Shown: positions 1 to 8,472 of the stretch, piece by piece
How the letters are laid out: each line of letters begins with the position of its first letter
How positions within the stretch are numbered: position 1 is the stretch's first letter
Source: CAVTYH01 sp963773875
GTDB taxonomy: Bacteria > Planctomycetota > Planctomycetia > Pirellulales > JADZDJ01
Assembly: GCA_963773875.1 (NCBI GenBank)
Contig: CAVZCV010000009.1
Coordinates: forward strand, 62,001-126,000
Length of the DNA: 64,000 nt
Direction of reading: 5' to 3'
Position numbers and translations under genes: made by a program
The notes under the pieces: generated by a model
Seen by the model: only the letters and a program-made list of their open reading frames with translations
The model's database searches: none
Told to the model about the DNA's origin: nothing

Positions 1-1
1 A

Positions 2-196
2 TGCGAATCGGTTAGCCAGTCGAACGTCGAGGCGGTTCGCGAATATATCCGCACGCAGCCGGAGCATCACCAAAGGCAATCGTTTCAGGACGAGTTGCGT
101 GAATGGTTGCGGCGGTACGAGATCGAAGCAGCGCTCGGCGCGGGTCTCCCGACCCCGCCGCCAGCGGAATGGGACGAGCGCGACGTGTGGGATTGA
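2..196 (+). CDS. REP-associated tyrosine transposase (RAYT, IS200-like), C-terminal end only
   Basis: The reading frame is open from the window edge to a TGA at 194-196. It translates to the characteristic C-terminal tail of Y1-type (HUH) transposases of the RAYT group: the segment SNVEAVREYIRTQPEHH is followed by SFQDELREWLRRY and the protein ends in ERDVWD, close to the family tail 'DERYVWD'. RAYTs are single-copy, domesticated relatives of IS200/IS605 transposases that cut and join single-stranded REP hairpins. The catalytic HUH and Tyr residues lie upstream of the window. A stretch of about 16 extra residues (AALGAGLPTPPPAEW region) sits between the usual helix and the terminal WD motif. 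The REP-like palindromes directly downstream fit the assignment. The family call is from recognised sequence pattern; activity cannot be judged. Confidence 0.75.
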   Translation, partial: CESVSQSNVEAVREYIRTQPEHHQRQSFQDELREWLRRYEIEAALGAGLPTPPPAEWDERDVWD

Positions 197-203
197 AATG
201 AAT

Positions 204-403
204 GGCCCTTTCAGGGCCAGCGACATTGTCGGCGTCCGGTTTCCCAGGCCGTTGGCCTGGGCTAACAGAAACGACCTTTCAGGCCGAAGAGAGGAAGAAC
301 CGCCCCGTCCTGGAAGCGACCTTTCAGGCCGATTCGGAGGCCACTTCCAGTTGAACTTCGAGGAAGAAAGCCTAAATATGAAAGAGCACTGGCATCGCCA
401 GTG
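204..403. repeat. REP-like palindromes next to the RAYT gene
   Basis: Four palindromic or repeated units lie in the 200 bases after the transposase stop. GGCCCTTTCAGGGCC is at 204-218. CCCAGGCC-GTT-GGCCTGGG is at 243-261. CGACCTTTCAGGCCGA occurs twice, at 272-287 and 317-332. CACTGGC-ATC-GCCAGTG is at 387-403. Such hairpins are the usual substrates of RAYT enzymes. The first and third types share the core CCTTTCAGG, which suggests one REP family in two variants. Confidence 0.65.
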
Positions 404-648
404 GCACCCGCGCGTACACTTTGTTTATCATCCAGCTTCGTAGCCGTCGCTGATCTTGGGTCGGGCCGACATTTGGGAACATAAGAGCCTCCCGTATTAC
501 CCAACGGAAAAGTCGGATAGCACGGGCGTCCACAGACTGCAAGTACTTTGGCAGGAAAAACTTGCATGTTCGTTCCTTCCGAGATATACATTGCGGGGAT
601 ATTGGAACTATCCAACGTAAACGTTGTTCAATATTCTGTTAGGCCGCC

Positions 649-1047
649 ATGTCACACACCTGTTCAAGAGTGCATTTGATTGTTGATGCAGATTATGGCG
701 AGCAGTTGCGCAGCTTGCCACAGGATGAGGATTCGTGGGTTGCCGATACTTCGACGAATCAGCCGGTCATCAAGAGTATTTGGGCAGCACGACCTGCGGA
801 TGCGCCGCTTGTCGGCATAACGTCATTTAAGGTAGCACCTGACAAGACACCCGAAGATTGGTTACTCGACATCTTGGATGCAGTCGAGTTGCATCACGGT
901 GAGCATTCGCAGTCGCCGCCTTACTCAGTGCTGCGGGTTGTTGGCGCACCGTTGTCGCCGCGATTGCGACGTGAGCTTGGAGAGTGTGGCTTTGTGAGAT
1001 TTGAGGATTCATCAGATGGATTTCTTGCACACAAACTGGCAGCCTAA
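649..1047 (+). CDS. hypothetical protein (candidate integron-cassette gene)
   Basis: This is a 132-residue soluble protein with no family I recognise. It has no signal peptide or membrane segment. The ATG follows only 4 bases after GTTAGGC (638-644), and the stop codon lies inside GCCTAAC (1043-1049), the exact reverse complement of that heptamer. That arrangement is what is expected for a gene filling an integron cassette, with R' at the start and R'' at the end. No good ribosome binding site is visible, which is common in cassettes. Neighbouring genes on the same strand are also short and unrelated. The protein is plausible from its length and context, but its function is unknown. Confidence 0.5.
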   Translation: MSHTCSRVHLIVDADYGEQLRSLPQDEDSWVADTSTNQPVIKSIWAARPADAPLVGITSFKVAPDKTPEDWLLDILDAVELHHGEHSQSPPYSVLRVVGAPLSPRLRRELGECGFVRFEDSSDGFLAHKLAA

Positions 1048-1364
1048 CCTCTATATGGCCTTGTCCCGTCAAGAGGGCGCACGGCGAGCGGGATCGGGGA
1101 GTTTCTAGCATGGATTCACTCTCCGAGAAGGTTCGTGACAGGACGACGGGGATTTGGTGACGGGTCAGATTCAGCTAGGTAGGCTCTCTTGCAAACGGCA
1201 TCGAGTCGCTAAGATGTCTCAGTTTGCGCGACTTGACGTCAATGGCTATACGACCATATTGCTAAACCATATCCGACATATTCGTTGTTGAATCAATAGT
1301 TAGCCGTCATCAAGGCGCGCCCGCTGAGAAGGCGCCTCAACGACTGCGTCGAAAGGAGTGCGAC
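1048..1364. other. non-coding spacer in the cassette-like region
   Basis: There is no convincing gene. The stretch begins with the R''-like heptamer that overlaps the previous stop codon and contains GTTAGCC at 1299-1305, which could be a degenerate R' site. The distance between the two (about 260 bases) is too long for a standard attC, so this junction is unclear. AAGGAG just before 1365 is the ribosome binding site of the next gene. Confidence 0.4.
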
Positions 1365-1661
1365 ATGATCGGTGTATTCGTTACATTTCGCTATGGAGAC
1401 AACTTCGACGAGCAAGTCGTGCGGAAGATCGCTGAGACCGCACGCGCAAGGTTCGAAGGAATGCCGGGGCTACGCTCAAAGGTTTTCACGCTCAATTCCG
1501 GGAAGCGTGAGGCTGTGAACTTTTACGTCTGGGATTCAGAGGAGGCCGCCAAGGCGTTCTTCACGGATGAGCTACTCGAGCGGGTAGCCGGTCTCTACGG
1601 TGTGCGCCCTAGCATCGAGTTCGTGCAGATTGCCACCCTCGTGGAAAATATCCGGCCGTGA
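1365..1661 (+). CDS. small protein, YdhR/ABM-like monooxygenase fold (putative)
   Basis: This is a 98-residue protein with a good ribosome binding site (AAGGAG, about 7 bases before the ATG). Its pattern is a beta strand (MIGVFVTFRY), a helix, a strand rich in lysine (LRSKVFTLNS), a strand (AVNFYVWDSEEAAKAFF) and a closing strand (IEFVQIATLVENI). This is typical of dimeric alpha/beta ferredoxin-like monooxygenases such as YdhR. 'YVWDSEEAAKAFF' is a hallmark of small proteins in that group. No cofactor or catalytic residue can be named. It lies between candidate attC sequences, so it may be a mobile cassette gene. The fold assignment is an inference from pattern; substrate is unknown. Confidence 0.6.
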   Translation: MIGVFVTFRYGDNFDEQVVRKIAETARARFEGMPGLRSKVFTLNSGKREAVNFYVWDSEEAAKAFFTDELLERVAGLYGVRPSIEFVQIATLVENIRP

Positions 1662-1678
1662 TGTGGTCCACGGATGAC

Positions 1679-1757
1679 GCCCAACCCGTCGATGCACCGG
1701 ACCCGCTACAGCGCGCGTCGCCCGCTTTCGCGGGCCGGTAATCTCTAGCGTTGTTCC
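1679..1757 (+). repeat. attC-like site (candidate integron recombination site)
   Basis: It starts with GCCCAAC (1679-1685), which fits the R'' consensus RYYYAAC. It ends with GCGTTGTTC (R' near 1751-1757). Between them are a GTCGATGCACCGGAC arm and a GGCCGGTAATCTCTAGCGTT arm, the layout of attC sites of the CGCTGCAGCGGAC...CTAGCGTTG type. The internal CCCGC-TTTC-GCGGG hairpin at about 1721-1734 is the variable terminal structure. R' departs from the strict consensus, so the site may be degenerate. Confidence 0.5.
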
Positions 1758-1795
1758 ACGGGGCACGCGAAATACGATTGACCGAGGAAGTCAGC

Positions 1796-2197
1796 ATGGC
1801 CACTCGCACGTCGACACCAACCAGCATCGACGACTACATCGCAGCGTCTGCCCCGGAGTTGCGGCCGATCCTCAAGAAGATCCGTCTAACCATTCGCAGT
1901 GCTGCACCCGACGCCCGAGAACTCATCAGTTATCGCATGCCGGCGTTCCGGCAGAGCGGCATCTTGGTGTACTTCGCCGCCTTCAAGAATCACATCGGCC
2001 TATATCCGCCGGTGTCCGGCGACGCGAGGCTCGAAAAGGCGCTCTCGCCCTATTCGGGGCCAAAAGGAAACCTTAAGTTCCCGCTCGATAAGCCGATCCC
2101 GTACGCGCTCATCAGGAGAGTCGTGCGCCTACGAGTGGCGCAGGACCTTGCTCGAACAAACGAACGGGGCCGGAAGCGCAAAGACAGCCCCGCCTAG
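1796..2197 (+). CDS. DUF1801 / YdhG-like protein
   Basis: The 133-residue protein carries the YdhG-like pattern: SIDDYIAASAPELRPILKKI, then APDARELISYRMPAFR, then YFAAFKNHIGLYP, and a final LKFPLDKPIPYALI. Family members are small cytoplasmic proteins of the DUF1801 group. One branch is described as an iron-chaperone-like fold, but the general role is not established. I place the start at 1796 (MATRTST) because GAGGAAG lies just upstream; a longer frame from 1751 would begin inside the attC-like site. The stop overlaps the next attC-like sequence, as expected of a cassette gene. Confidence 0.75.
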   Translation: MATRTSTPTSIDDYIAASAPELRPILKKIRLTIRSAAPDARELISYRMPAFRQSGILVYFAAFKNHIGLYPPVSGDARLEKALSPYSGPKGNLKFPLDKPIPYALIRRVVRLRVAQDLARTNERGRKRKDSPA

Positions 2198-2251
2198 CAA
2201 CGCGCTGCAGCGGACTTGATACGCTCGCCACTGAGTTTGATATCATTAGCT
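2192..2251 (+). repeat. attC-like site (candidate integron recombination site)
   Basis: GCCTAGC (2192-2198, one change from GCCTAAC) is followed by AACGCGCTGCAGCGGAC, a very typical attC left arm. The right arm CGCCACTGAGTTTGATATC leads into ATTAGCT (2245-2251), an R'-like end. The 60-base length is normal for attC. The heptamer at 2245-2251 pairs with AGCTAAC at 2805-2811 (six of seven bases), which would define the following cassette. Confidence 0.55.
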
Positions 2252-2288
2252 GTCGATCTCTGCACCCCAACAAAAGGGAACGCACTAA

Positions 2289-2783
2289 ATGAACCCGAAA
2301 AAGAAAACAATAGTGGCAATTGCGTCGGCGTTTGTAATGGTCGCCGCCGCTGCGGTTTCACGCGGTCAGTCCAGTAACAATTCCACCCCGCCAGAAGTTG
2401 AAAAGGCAGTGTTGGCCCGACTGGCTGAGATTCAAAACGCCGCGCAAGCGCTCGACCCAGATAAGGTATTCAGCTTCGTGCTAGAGAACGACGCAGGAGC
2501 GCTGGCACAGAATGGTAAACTCTTCCTCACTCGCAAGGAGGCGTTGGAATCGACAAAGCAGGGATTTCAAGGATTACAGAAGGTGAGCTACCGATTTGAC
2601 GAACAGCATGTGACGCTGCTGTCTCCGACCGTGGCTCTTGCCACCGGCGAAGGTTCGTCCTCCGCGACTACGGACGATGGCAGAACGCGCACGACGCGTT
2701 TTGCCCAATCAGTTGTTTTTGTTCTGACAAACGGTGAGTGGAAGGTGTTTCACTCTCACCGGTCTTTTCCTCCGGCGCAATAG
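2289..2783 (+). CDS. exported NTF2-like (SnoaL/DUF4440-type) protein
   Basis: The 164-residue protein has an N-terminal signal peptide (KKK then IVAIASAFVMVAAAAV, probable cleavage near residue 26). It continues as a single NTF2-like domain: helices around VEKAVLARLAEIQNAAQALD, a central TRKEALESTKQGFQGL, and the strand pair VVFVLTNGEWKVFHSHRS. Such domains often form small dimeric binding or enzyme modules, but the ligand is unknown. It is the last gene of the cassette-like row; TTAGCT/AGCTAA heptamers frame it at 2245-2251 and 2805-2811. A second protein of the same superfamily lies at 16860-17765. Confidence 0.6.
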   Translation: MNPKKKTIVAIASAFVMVAAAAVSRGQSSNNSTPPEVEKAVLARLAEIQNAAQALDPDKVFSFVLENDAGALAQNGKLFLTRKEALESTKQGFQGLQKVSYRFDEQHVTLLSPTVALATGEGSSSATTDDGRTRTTRFAQSVVFVLTNGEWKVFHSHRSFPPAQ

Positions 2784-2964
2784 GTTGGAAATATTCGGGA
2801 CGACAGCTAACCTCTGCCGCCTCCTGAAAACGGAGGCCATGAGGAGTATCAATGCGCTGCAGATACCCGAGAGTGACCCAAAGAAACAGCGCACGAAAAG
2901 GAAGGTTTCCTGGATGTGTCCGGCGCGTGAATTGCGCTCGAGACGACGTTGACCAAACTTCACT

Positions 2965-3807
2965 TTATGCAGCTGGAGGTCGATCGTTAGAAGGTCCGCT
3001 TCCCGTCGCGCGCCGCGCTGGACGCAAGCCATTCCAGGCAAGATAGAATAGCGAGACCTGGCCGGCCGCCATCCAAATGATCAGCGTCGTAACTGCAATC
3101 GATACGATCCAAATCCACCCAATCGTCTTGGCACTAAGCGCCTGGAGATGCTTCTGGGTCGCCGATAATCTCGTCTTAAAGTTTATGAGGCGAGAATCGA
3201 TCGAGCTGAGAGTCGCAATCGCTCGCAGCGCCAATTGAACCATTGGTTCGATGCGTTCTCTTGGAGGTTCGTTCTCGCCAATGACAGCCGTTTCGTCCCG
3301 GAGTTTCTCGACAAAACTCGTCACGTCGGCCAGTTGACTTCGCAAGGCGGAAATTTCATCGATAACCACATCGACGAGTTCCGTATCGATCTGCACTTCG
3401 ATTGCGCTGAGTGTAATTAATGCCTGCTGCACTGCTTCGGCAGATGACCAAGACAACTCAAGCAAACTGTCGGCGCGCTGCAGGACGGAAAGCAGGCGAT
3501 CTGTTTTTTCAGGCACGTTCACTTTCAATACGATTCGCTCGCCGGCCTCCCGCACCGTCCATTCTCTCAGACTGCCGGCAATACTCTCGGCCGAGATGGC
3601 CGACTCCTTCACGCGATCTCGAGCTCGCTCAGCCTGCGCTTGAATGGCGACCAGCGAGCCATCGATTTTTGCAAACACGACCTCAGTCGCACTGCGCAAT
3701 CGCGCGCTGACGATCCAGAGACCAATGATGGCCACCATACAGGCAATGAACCCGAACAGCCCGAGCGCCGATACCGTGTAAAGCAGAAGACGACGGCGAA
3801 AAGTCAT
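2965..3807 (-). CDS. hypothetical membrane protein with two end helices and a helical middle
   Basis: About 280 residues. A basic start (MTFRRRLLLY) leads into a membrane helix (residues about 8-35, LGLFGFIACMVAIIGLWIV). A long helical, charged region with heptad-like leucines follows (residues about 40-225), and a second membrane helix near the C terminus (IGWIWIVSIAVTTLIIWMA). The topology suggests a periplasmic coiled coil held by two anchors. The ATG at 3807 is preferred over a GTG two codons earlier. I do not recognise the family. The gene is isolated, facing the cassette-like region. Confidence 0.6.
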   Translation of the reverse strand: MTFRRRLLLYTVSALGLFGFIACMVAIIGLWIVSARLRSATEVVFAKIDGSLVAIQAQAERARDRVKESAISAESIAGSLREWTVREAGERIVLKVNVPEKTDRLLSVLQRADSLLELSWSSAEAVQQALITLSAIEVQIDTELVDVVIDEISALRSQLADVTSFVEKLRDETAVIGENEPPRERIEPMVQLALRAIATLSSIDSRLINFKTRLSATQKHLQALSAKTIGWIWIVSIAVTTLIIWMAAGQVSLFYLAWNGLRPARRATGSGPSNDRPPAA

Positions 3808-4269
3808 GTCCACGGGTTTTATCGTCTCCGTGCAGGTTTCGCGCCGGACCTAACTAGCACGGTGCGTGATCGTTAGGGCAGAAAATGATAACTATTCTCC
3901 GACGGCAGTTAACTAATCGCATTTTGCGCCGGATGCGGTACAATGCGGCGGACGAGACGGCTCGCGAAAGGCCGTTTTGAATATACAGCTATGATTGCCC
4001 GCGCGAATAGACAAGATCGCTGATCCTAAGCGGCCCAAGGCAGAGGCCGCCATTCTTGTGTTTGATTCAGGGCCTCGTTCAGGTCAGCAGCAAATAGAAA
4101 AAGCGCGCTTTTTTCCGCCGCAATCTTGGGGCGGATTTTCGGTGACGGATTTTGGCGCGTGGTGCCGTGCCAGTCAGTGAACCGGTTGCGACAGCAAACA
4201 ATTCAATGAGTCTGCGTATGTGCGCGACTCGCAATGGCGTGGAAGACCTCGGGGAAAAGGAGAATGACA
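3808..4269. other. spacer with a perfect short palindrome
   Basis: No gene is recognised. A perfect 16-base palindrome AAAAAGCGCGCTTTTT at 4098-4113 could act as a small bidirectional terminator or protein-binding site, but the stem has only six G/C pairs. The ribosome binding site of the next gene (AAAAGGAG) lies at about 4255-4262. Confidence 0.35.
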
Positions 4270-5114
4270 ATGTCGAAGTTGCGAATTCTTGGACTGTCCG
4301 CTCTGGCCCTCGCAATGCTCGCTTCTGACGCAATGGCGCAGCGTAGAGGAGGTGGAGGCGGGGCCGTCAGTGGCGGTGTGCGCGGAGCGGTGGTCGGAGG
4401 GATGGTCGGCGGAAGTTCCGGAGCGCAAACGGGCGCCGAAAGTCGGGCGCGGTTACCGGCGCGACCAGCGCTGCCGTGCAAAGGAGCCAGGACCGCCGTG
4501 GCGTGGATTCGGAGACTCAGTCGCGAACTCAGTACGAATCCACTGCGGAATACCAGAACGAACAGCATTCCGATTACAACGCAGCGCCGCCGGACGTGCT
4601 GATCACTTCCCCATTAGATAAGTCTGCGACGCCGGGCGGCGACGCCATCATACGCAAGGATGGCAAGCCCATCGTGGGGATCACCTATCCGTCAGATTGG
4701 AAGCAGAAGGTGGGGGACAATTCAGCGTCCGCCATCAGCGCCAAAGGAAATGCCTGGTCGGCGATCGCCCTCTTGGATGGTGTGCAAGACAAAGAGGCTG
4801 GAATCGCAAAAATTAAGCAAGGGCTCGATAAGTATCTGCAGAACATCGACTACGACGACCAAACCAAGACGGATGCTGGAACGCTCGTCATCACCGGAAC
4901 CGGCAAAGGAAAGAAGGGAGTTGACGTGGTGTTCGCCGCCGGAGTGTTCGACGCCGCCCCGGGACAGCTTGCTGGTGTGGCATTTGTCGTCGATAAGAAT
5001 GTCGAAGATCGCTACAAGGAAGCAGCCCGCTATATCTGCAAGACAATTCGCTTAGAGAAAGACTTCGCCGAGCAAAAGCACGAAGTGGCGAAGCCGATTA
5101 TCAGTAATAAGTAG
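4270..5114 (+). CDS. exported hypothetical protein, interrupted by one frameshift near 4440
   Basis: The first segment (4270 to about 4440) gives a signal peptide (LRILGLSALALAMLASDAMA) and a glycine-rich stretch. The natural continuation is one frame over, from about 4441 to 5114, where AVTGATSAAVQRSQDRRG continues the Gly/Ala-rich linker into a folded domain of about 150 residues (GITYPSDWKQKVGDNSAS to ARYICKTIRLEKDF). Adding one A to the AAA run at about 4440 restores a single frame of about 281 residues. The ATG at 4270 is about 7 bases after AAGGAG, better than 4264. The C-terminal domain resembles periplasmic lipid- or ligand-binding alpha/beta proteins only in general character; I do not recognise the family. 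Confidence 0.55.
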
Positions 5115-5312
5115 TCAAATGTAGGCACTGCTTGATTGGCAACGCTGCTTACTTCCGGTGCGGTAAACCTTGCCGCCCGTGGAACCTGATAGCAGTTCCA
5201 CGGGGTCGTTGCACTTGCCGATAGGGATCCCCGTCGACTACACGAAGCCGGCAAACTCGAGCAAAGCGAAATAGGGACGAAGATCGCTCCCTGGCGGGAG
5301 ACTTATTCGACC

Positions 5313-6167
5313 TCAGAATGGCGCGCCGGTGCGATTGTTTCGTATGCAATGTGCAAGCAGCAACGATCCGAGAGTCTCGAGAATGCCATAGGCCAGCACC
5401 GCGGTGACGGCCGGCGTGCCGGGAAAACTGCCCGTGGCGATCACCAGGCCAATGCCGACGTTTCTGAGCGATGTCGTCAGCGTCATCGCCTTACGGGTGT
5501 CCAATGCTGGTCCGCCGAGCAAATAACCGGCCGCCCAAGTGGCGATTAACAGAACAAGCATTCCAAGGAAACCGCGCGGCTGAATTTCCAGCAACAAACG
5601 AAACTGCGCGAACAAGATCAGTATCACCACCGACAGATTGAGCACTTTGCTCATGAGAATCGCGGGCTGCAGCAGTCGATCCGCTAAGGTGGTGCGCCAC
5701 TGGCGCACGCCGAGGCCAACACACAACGGCGCAAGCTGTGTCGCCAGCAACGTGCCGATGATCTTGGCAGCGTCGACTTGAATTGGTTGGTCTGGTGTCA
5801 GCAAAGAAAGGAGGTAGCGCAGCAAGACCGGTGCAATGACAGCCGACGAGCCGGCGAGGACCGCCATCAAACCAATCGCGACAACGACGTTTCCTTTGGC
5901 AATTGCTGTGAACGGCGGGCCATAGGGGGCGCCTGGGCAGACCGCTAGAATCAGGAATCCTGCAATCACCATGGGGTGAGGATCAAATAACAGCAACAGG
6001 CCGACCGCGGCCACTGGAACGCAAACGTAGTTCGCCAGCACTGCCCGGGTGACCAGTCGCCAATCCTTGCTGACCTCGGCGAGCACACCAAAAGTCACTC
6101 CCATCCCGGTAGCAATCATCATCTCGATGAGCGTGATCGTGACAAGGATGTTAATCAGCCGATCCAT
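5313..6167 (-). CDS. bile acid:sodium symporter (BASS/SBF) family transporter
   Basis: This is a 284-residue integral membrane protein with about nine hydrophobic segments. The architecture matches SBF/BASS proteins: an early helix pair, the segment ILAVCPGAPYGPPFTAIAKGN at about residues 75-95 (family 'CPGG..SN..T..AKGN' region), and the repeat-related TLTTSLRNVGIGLVIA near residue 230, equivalent to the second crossover. Members carry organic anions or small acids with Na+; the substrate here is unknown. The gene lies 27 bases after glgX on the same strand and is the last gene of the minus-strand carbon-storage cluster, so it may be co-transcribed. Confidence 0.75.
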   Translation of the reverse strand: MDRLINILVTITLIEMMIATGMGVTFGVLAEVSKDWRLVTRAVLANYVCVPVAAVGLLLLFDPHPMVIAGFLILAVCPGAPYGPPFTAIAKGNVVVAIGLMAVLAGSSAVIAPVLLRYLLSLLTPDQPIQVDAAKIIGTLLATQLAPLCVGLGVRQWRTTLADRLLQPAILMSKVLNLSVVILILFAQFRLLLEIQPRGFLGMLVLLIATWAAGYLLGGPALDTRKAMTLTTSLRNVGIGLVIATGSFPGTPAVTAVLAYGILETLGSLLLAHCIRNNRTGAPF

Positions 6168-6194
6168 GCTGGTTTTGTCGGTGCCCTCTCCCTC

Positions 6195-8256
6195 TTATTC
6201 TCTTGCGTAGAGCATCGCCACGGAACGGTCTGCAACCCGATAACTATTGCCCGAGATTGGCGGCGCGTCTTCCCACGGCGAAATATCGTTGGGTGAATCG
6301 AGCGAGGTATCGATCCATCGCTGCCACGTGCCGCTTGTCAGGGTGGGAAGCTCGAAATCGAGCGGTTCCCAATAGGCGTTCAAAATGAGGTAGAACATCA
6401 ACCCATCGTTCTTGAGCTTGGCGCACAAGGCCACGCTGCGCGAATTATCGCCCCAATCGGGCTGATTTAATTTCACGCCGTGCCAGCTTTTATCTGCTTG
6501 TTCGAGCATTGCGCTGATGCTGACGCGTTGGCGTTCATGCTCCACATCGCGCAGCAGACGCCGCGCGTTGAGCAATGTTACAAACCGATGCACATCGGCG
6601 TGCTTGGTGATCAAGCCCCAGTCGAGCCAACTGATTTCGTTGTCTTGGCAGAAACCGTTGTTGTTCCCGTGCTGCGAGTGGCGAACTTCATCTCCCATCA
6701 GGAACATCGGCACTCCCAGCGACATCATCGTGACGGTCAAGAAGTTCTTGACCTGCCGGTTCCGCAATTGCTCAATGGCTGGGTCATCGGTCGGGCCTTC
6801 AGCGCCACAGTTCCAGCTGCGATTGTCGTTTGCGCCATCTTGGTTGCCCTCGCCATTGTCCTCGTTGTGCTTGCAGTTAAACGAGACGAGATCATTCAAC
6901 GTAAAACCGTCATGGCAGGTTACGAAATTAATACTTTGCTCGGCCTCGCGCTGCTTGTGTCCATAAACCTCCGGACTGCCGACGATCCGGTCGGTCATGC
7001 GCCGGAGCGAACCTGGCTCGCCGCGGAAGAAATCGCGCACGTCGTCGCGGAAACGGCCGTTCCATTCTTTCCATGCATCCCCGACGAAGCTCCCCACTTG
7101 ATACAGCCCAGCTGCGTCCCAAGCCTCAGCAAGAAGTTTCGTACCGGCCAAAGCAGGTTCCGATTCAATGTCCCACAGCACTGGTGGGTTGGGGAGCGGA
7201 AGCCCGGTGGAATCGCGCGAGAGAATCGAGGCCAAATCAAAGCGAAAACCATCTACGTGCATTTCCTCGACCCAATACCGCAAACTATCCACAATCATTC
7301 GACGCACAATTGGATGGTTGGCGTTCAGCGTGTTGCCGCAACCGGTGTAGTTGGCGTACCACAAGCCGCCGTTTTCGAGCATGTAATAGGTCGGATTATC
7401 GATCCCACGAAAGCAAAGGGTTGGCCCGTGTTCATTCCCTTCGGCCGTATGATTAAACACGACATCCAGAATAACTTCGATGCCGGCGCGGTGCAGCGCT
7501 TTGACCATGTCGCGGAATTCATTCACCGCTCCGAGTGGATCCTGCTGCGAGCTGTACGCCTGATGCGGCGCAAAGAAAGAGATCGGCGCATATCCCCAAT
7601 AGTTAAGCTTGCCCACCGGGGCATCTTGCGCATCGAACTGAAATACGGGCAGCAGTTCCACCGCCGTGATGCCCAGTTCCTTGAGATAGGGAATCTTTTC
7701 GATCAACCCGGCATACGTTCCACGCGTTTTCTCGCCAACACCGGAACTCGGGTGGCGCGTGAAACCGCGCACGTGCATTTCGTAAATGATCGTGCGCGCC
7801 GAAGGCAGCGAAAGTGGCAGATCCCCCTCCCAGTCGTACACACTCGGATCTACAACCACGCTTTTCATCGCCGTGGCAGCGTTATCGCCTTCCCTACATG
7901 CAGACTCGCGGGAAAAGTGTTTTGGAACCACCACCCCTCGGCCATAAGGATCAAGGAGGACTTTGGACGCATCGAATCGCAGGCCACGCTCCGGCGACGA
8001 GGGCCCAAGAACTCGGTAGCCATAAAGCTGGCCCGGCGCGATCCCTGGAACAAAACTATGCCAGTAGTGATACCGCCGATTGGAAACAGGATCGAACACA
8101 ATTGCACGGGATGGTTTGGCGTCATCTTCCCGGTCGAAGAAGACGAGCTCGACACCGGCTGCCGTGCGAGAGAACAAACTGAAATTGACGCCGCCATGCG
8201 ACAACCGTAGCACCCAGCGGAGAGGGACGGCCGTCAGTAGAATTGGTCTTCTTCAT
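6195..8256 (-). CDS. glgX: glycogen debranching enzyme GlgX (isoamylase type), frameshift near 8202
   Basis: It hydrolyses alpha-1,6 branches of glycogen limit dextrin. The main segment (8213-6195, 672 residues) has the GH13 motifs in order: DVVFNHT (region I), GFRFDLAS (region II, nucleophile Asp), LLAEAWDAAG (region III, acid/base Glu) and FVTCHDG (region IV). An N-terminal CBM48-like domain begins GGVNFSLFS. The usual start of this family, GRPSPLGAT, is present one frame over, from an ATG at 8256 (MKKTNSTDG...). One missing base around 8200-8204 explains the split, giving about 687 residues. The next gene downstream is 27 bases away; glgP lies two genes upstream, consistent with joint glycogen breakdown. 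Confidence 0.9.
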
Positions 8257-8472
8257 TGTGGCACAGGAGATATCGAGAAAACTTTGAAGTGATTGAAACT
8301 GCAATGCCTTGGTTGCCCGCGTCATTGCGACCACATGCTCGCACATCGTATCGGCATATAAGTTTAGCCCATAGATGATGGCTGACTCTTGCTTCGTCAG
8401 CAGGTCTACAAATCAGCTTCAATTCGACCATCGCGCAGACTGCCAACTCCTTCGCGCTCAATCGATGCTTTG

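Noticed and set aside
4098..4113. Terminator for the upstream gene
   Set aside because: The palindrome is perfect but the stem is short and the genes around it do not end here, so I kept it only as a palindrome.
6480..8210. 576-codon open frame on the plus strand
   Set aside because: It lies antisense to glgX, whose motifs are all recognised; the plus-strand translation has no family features and is a codon-bias shadow.
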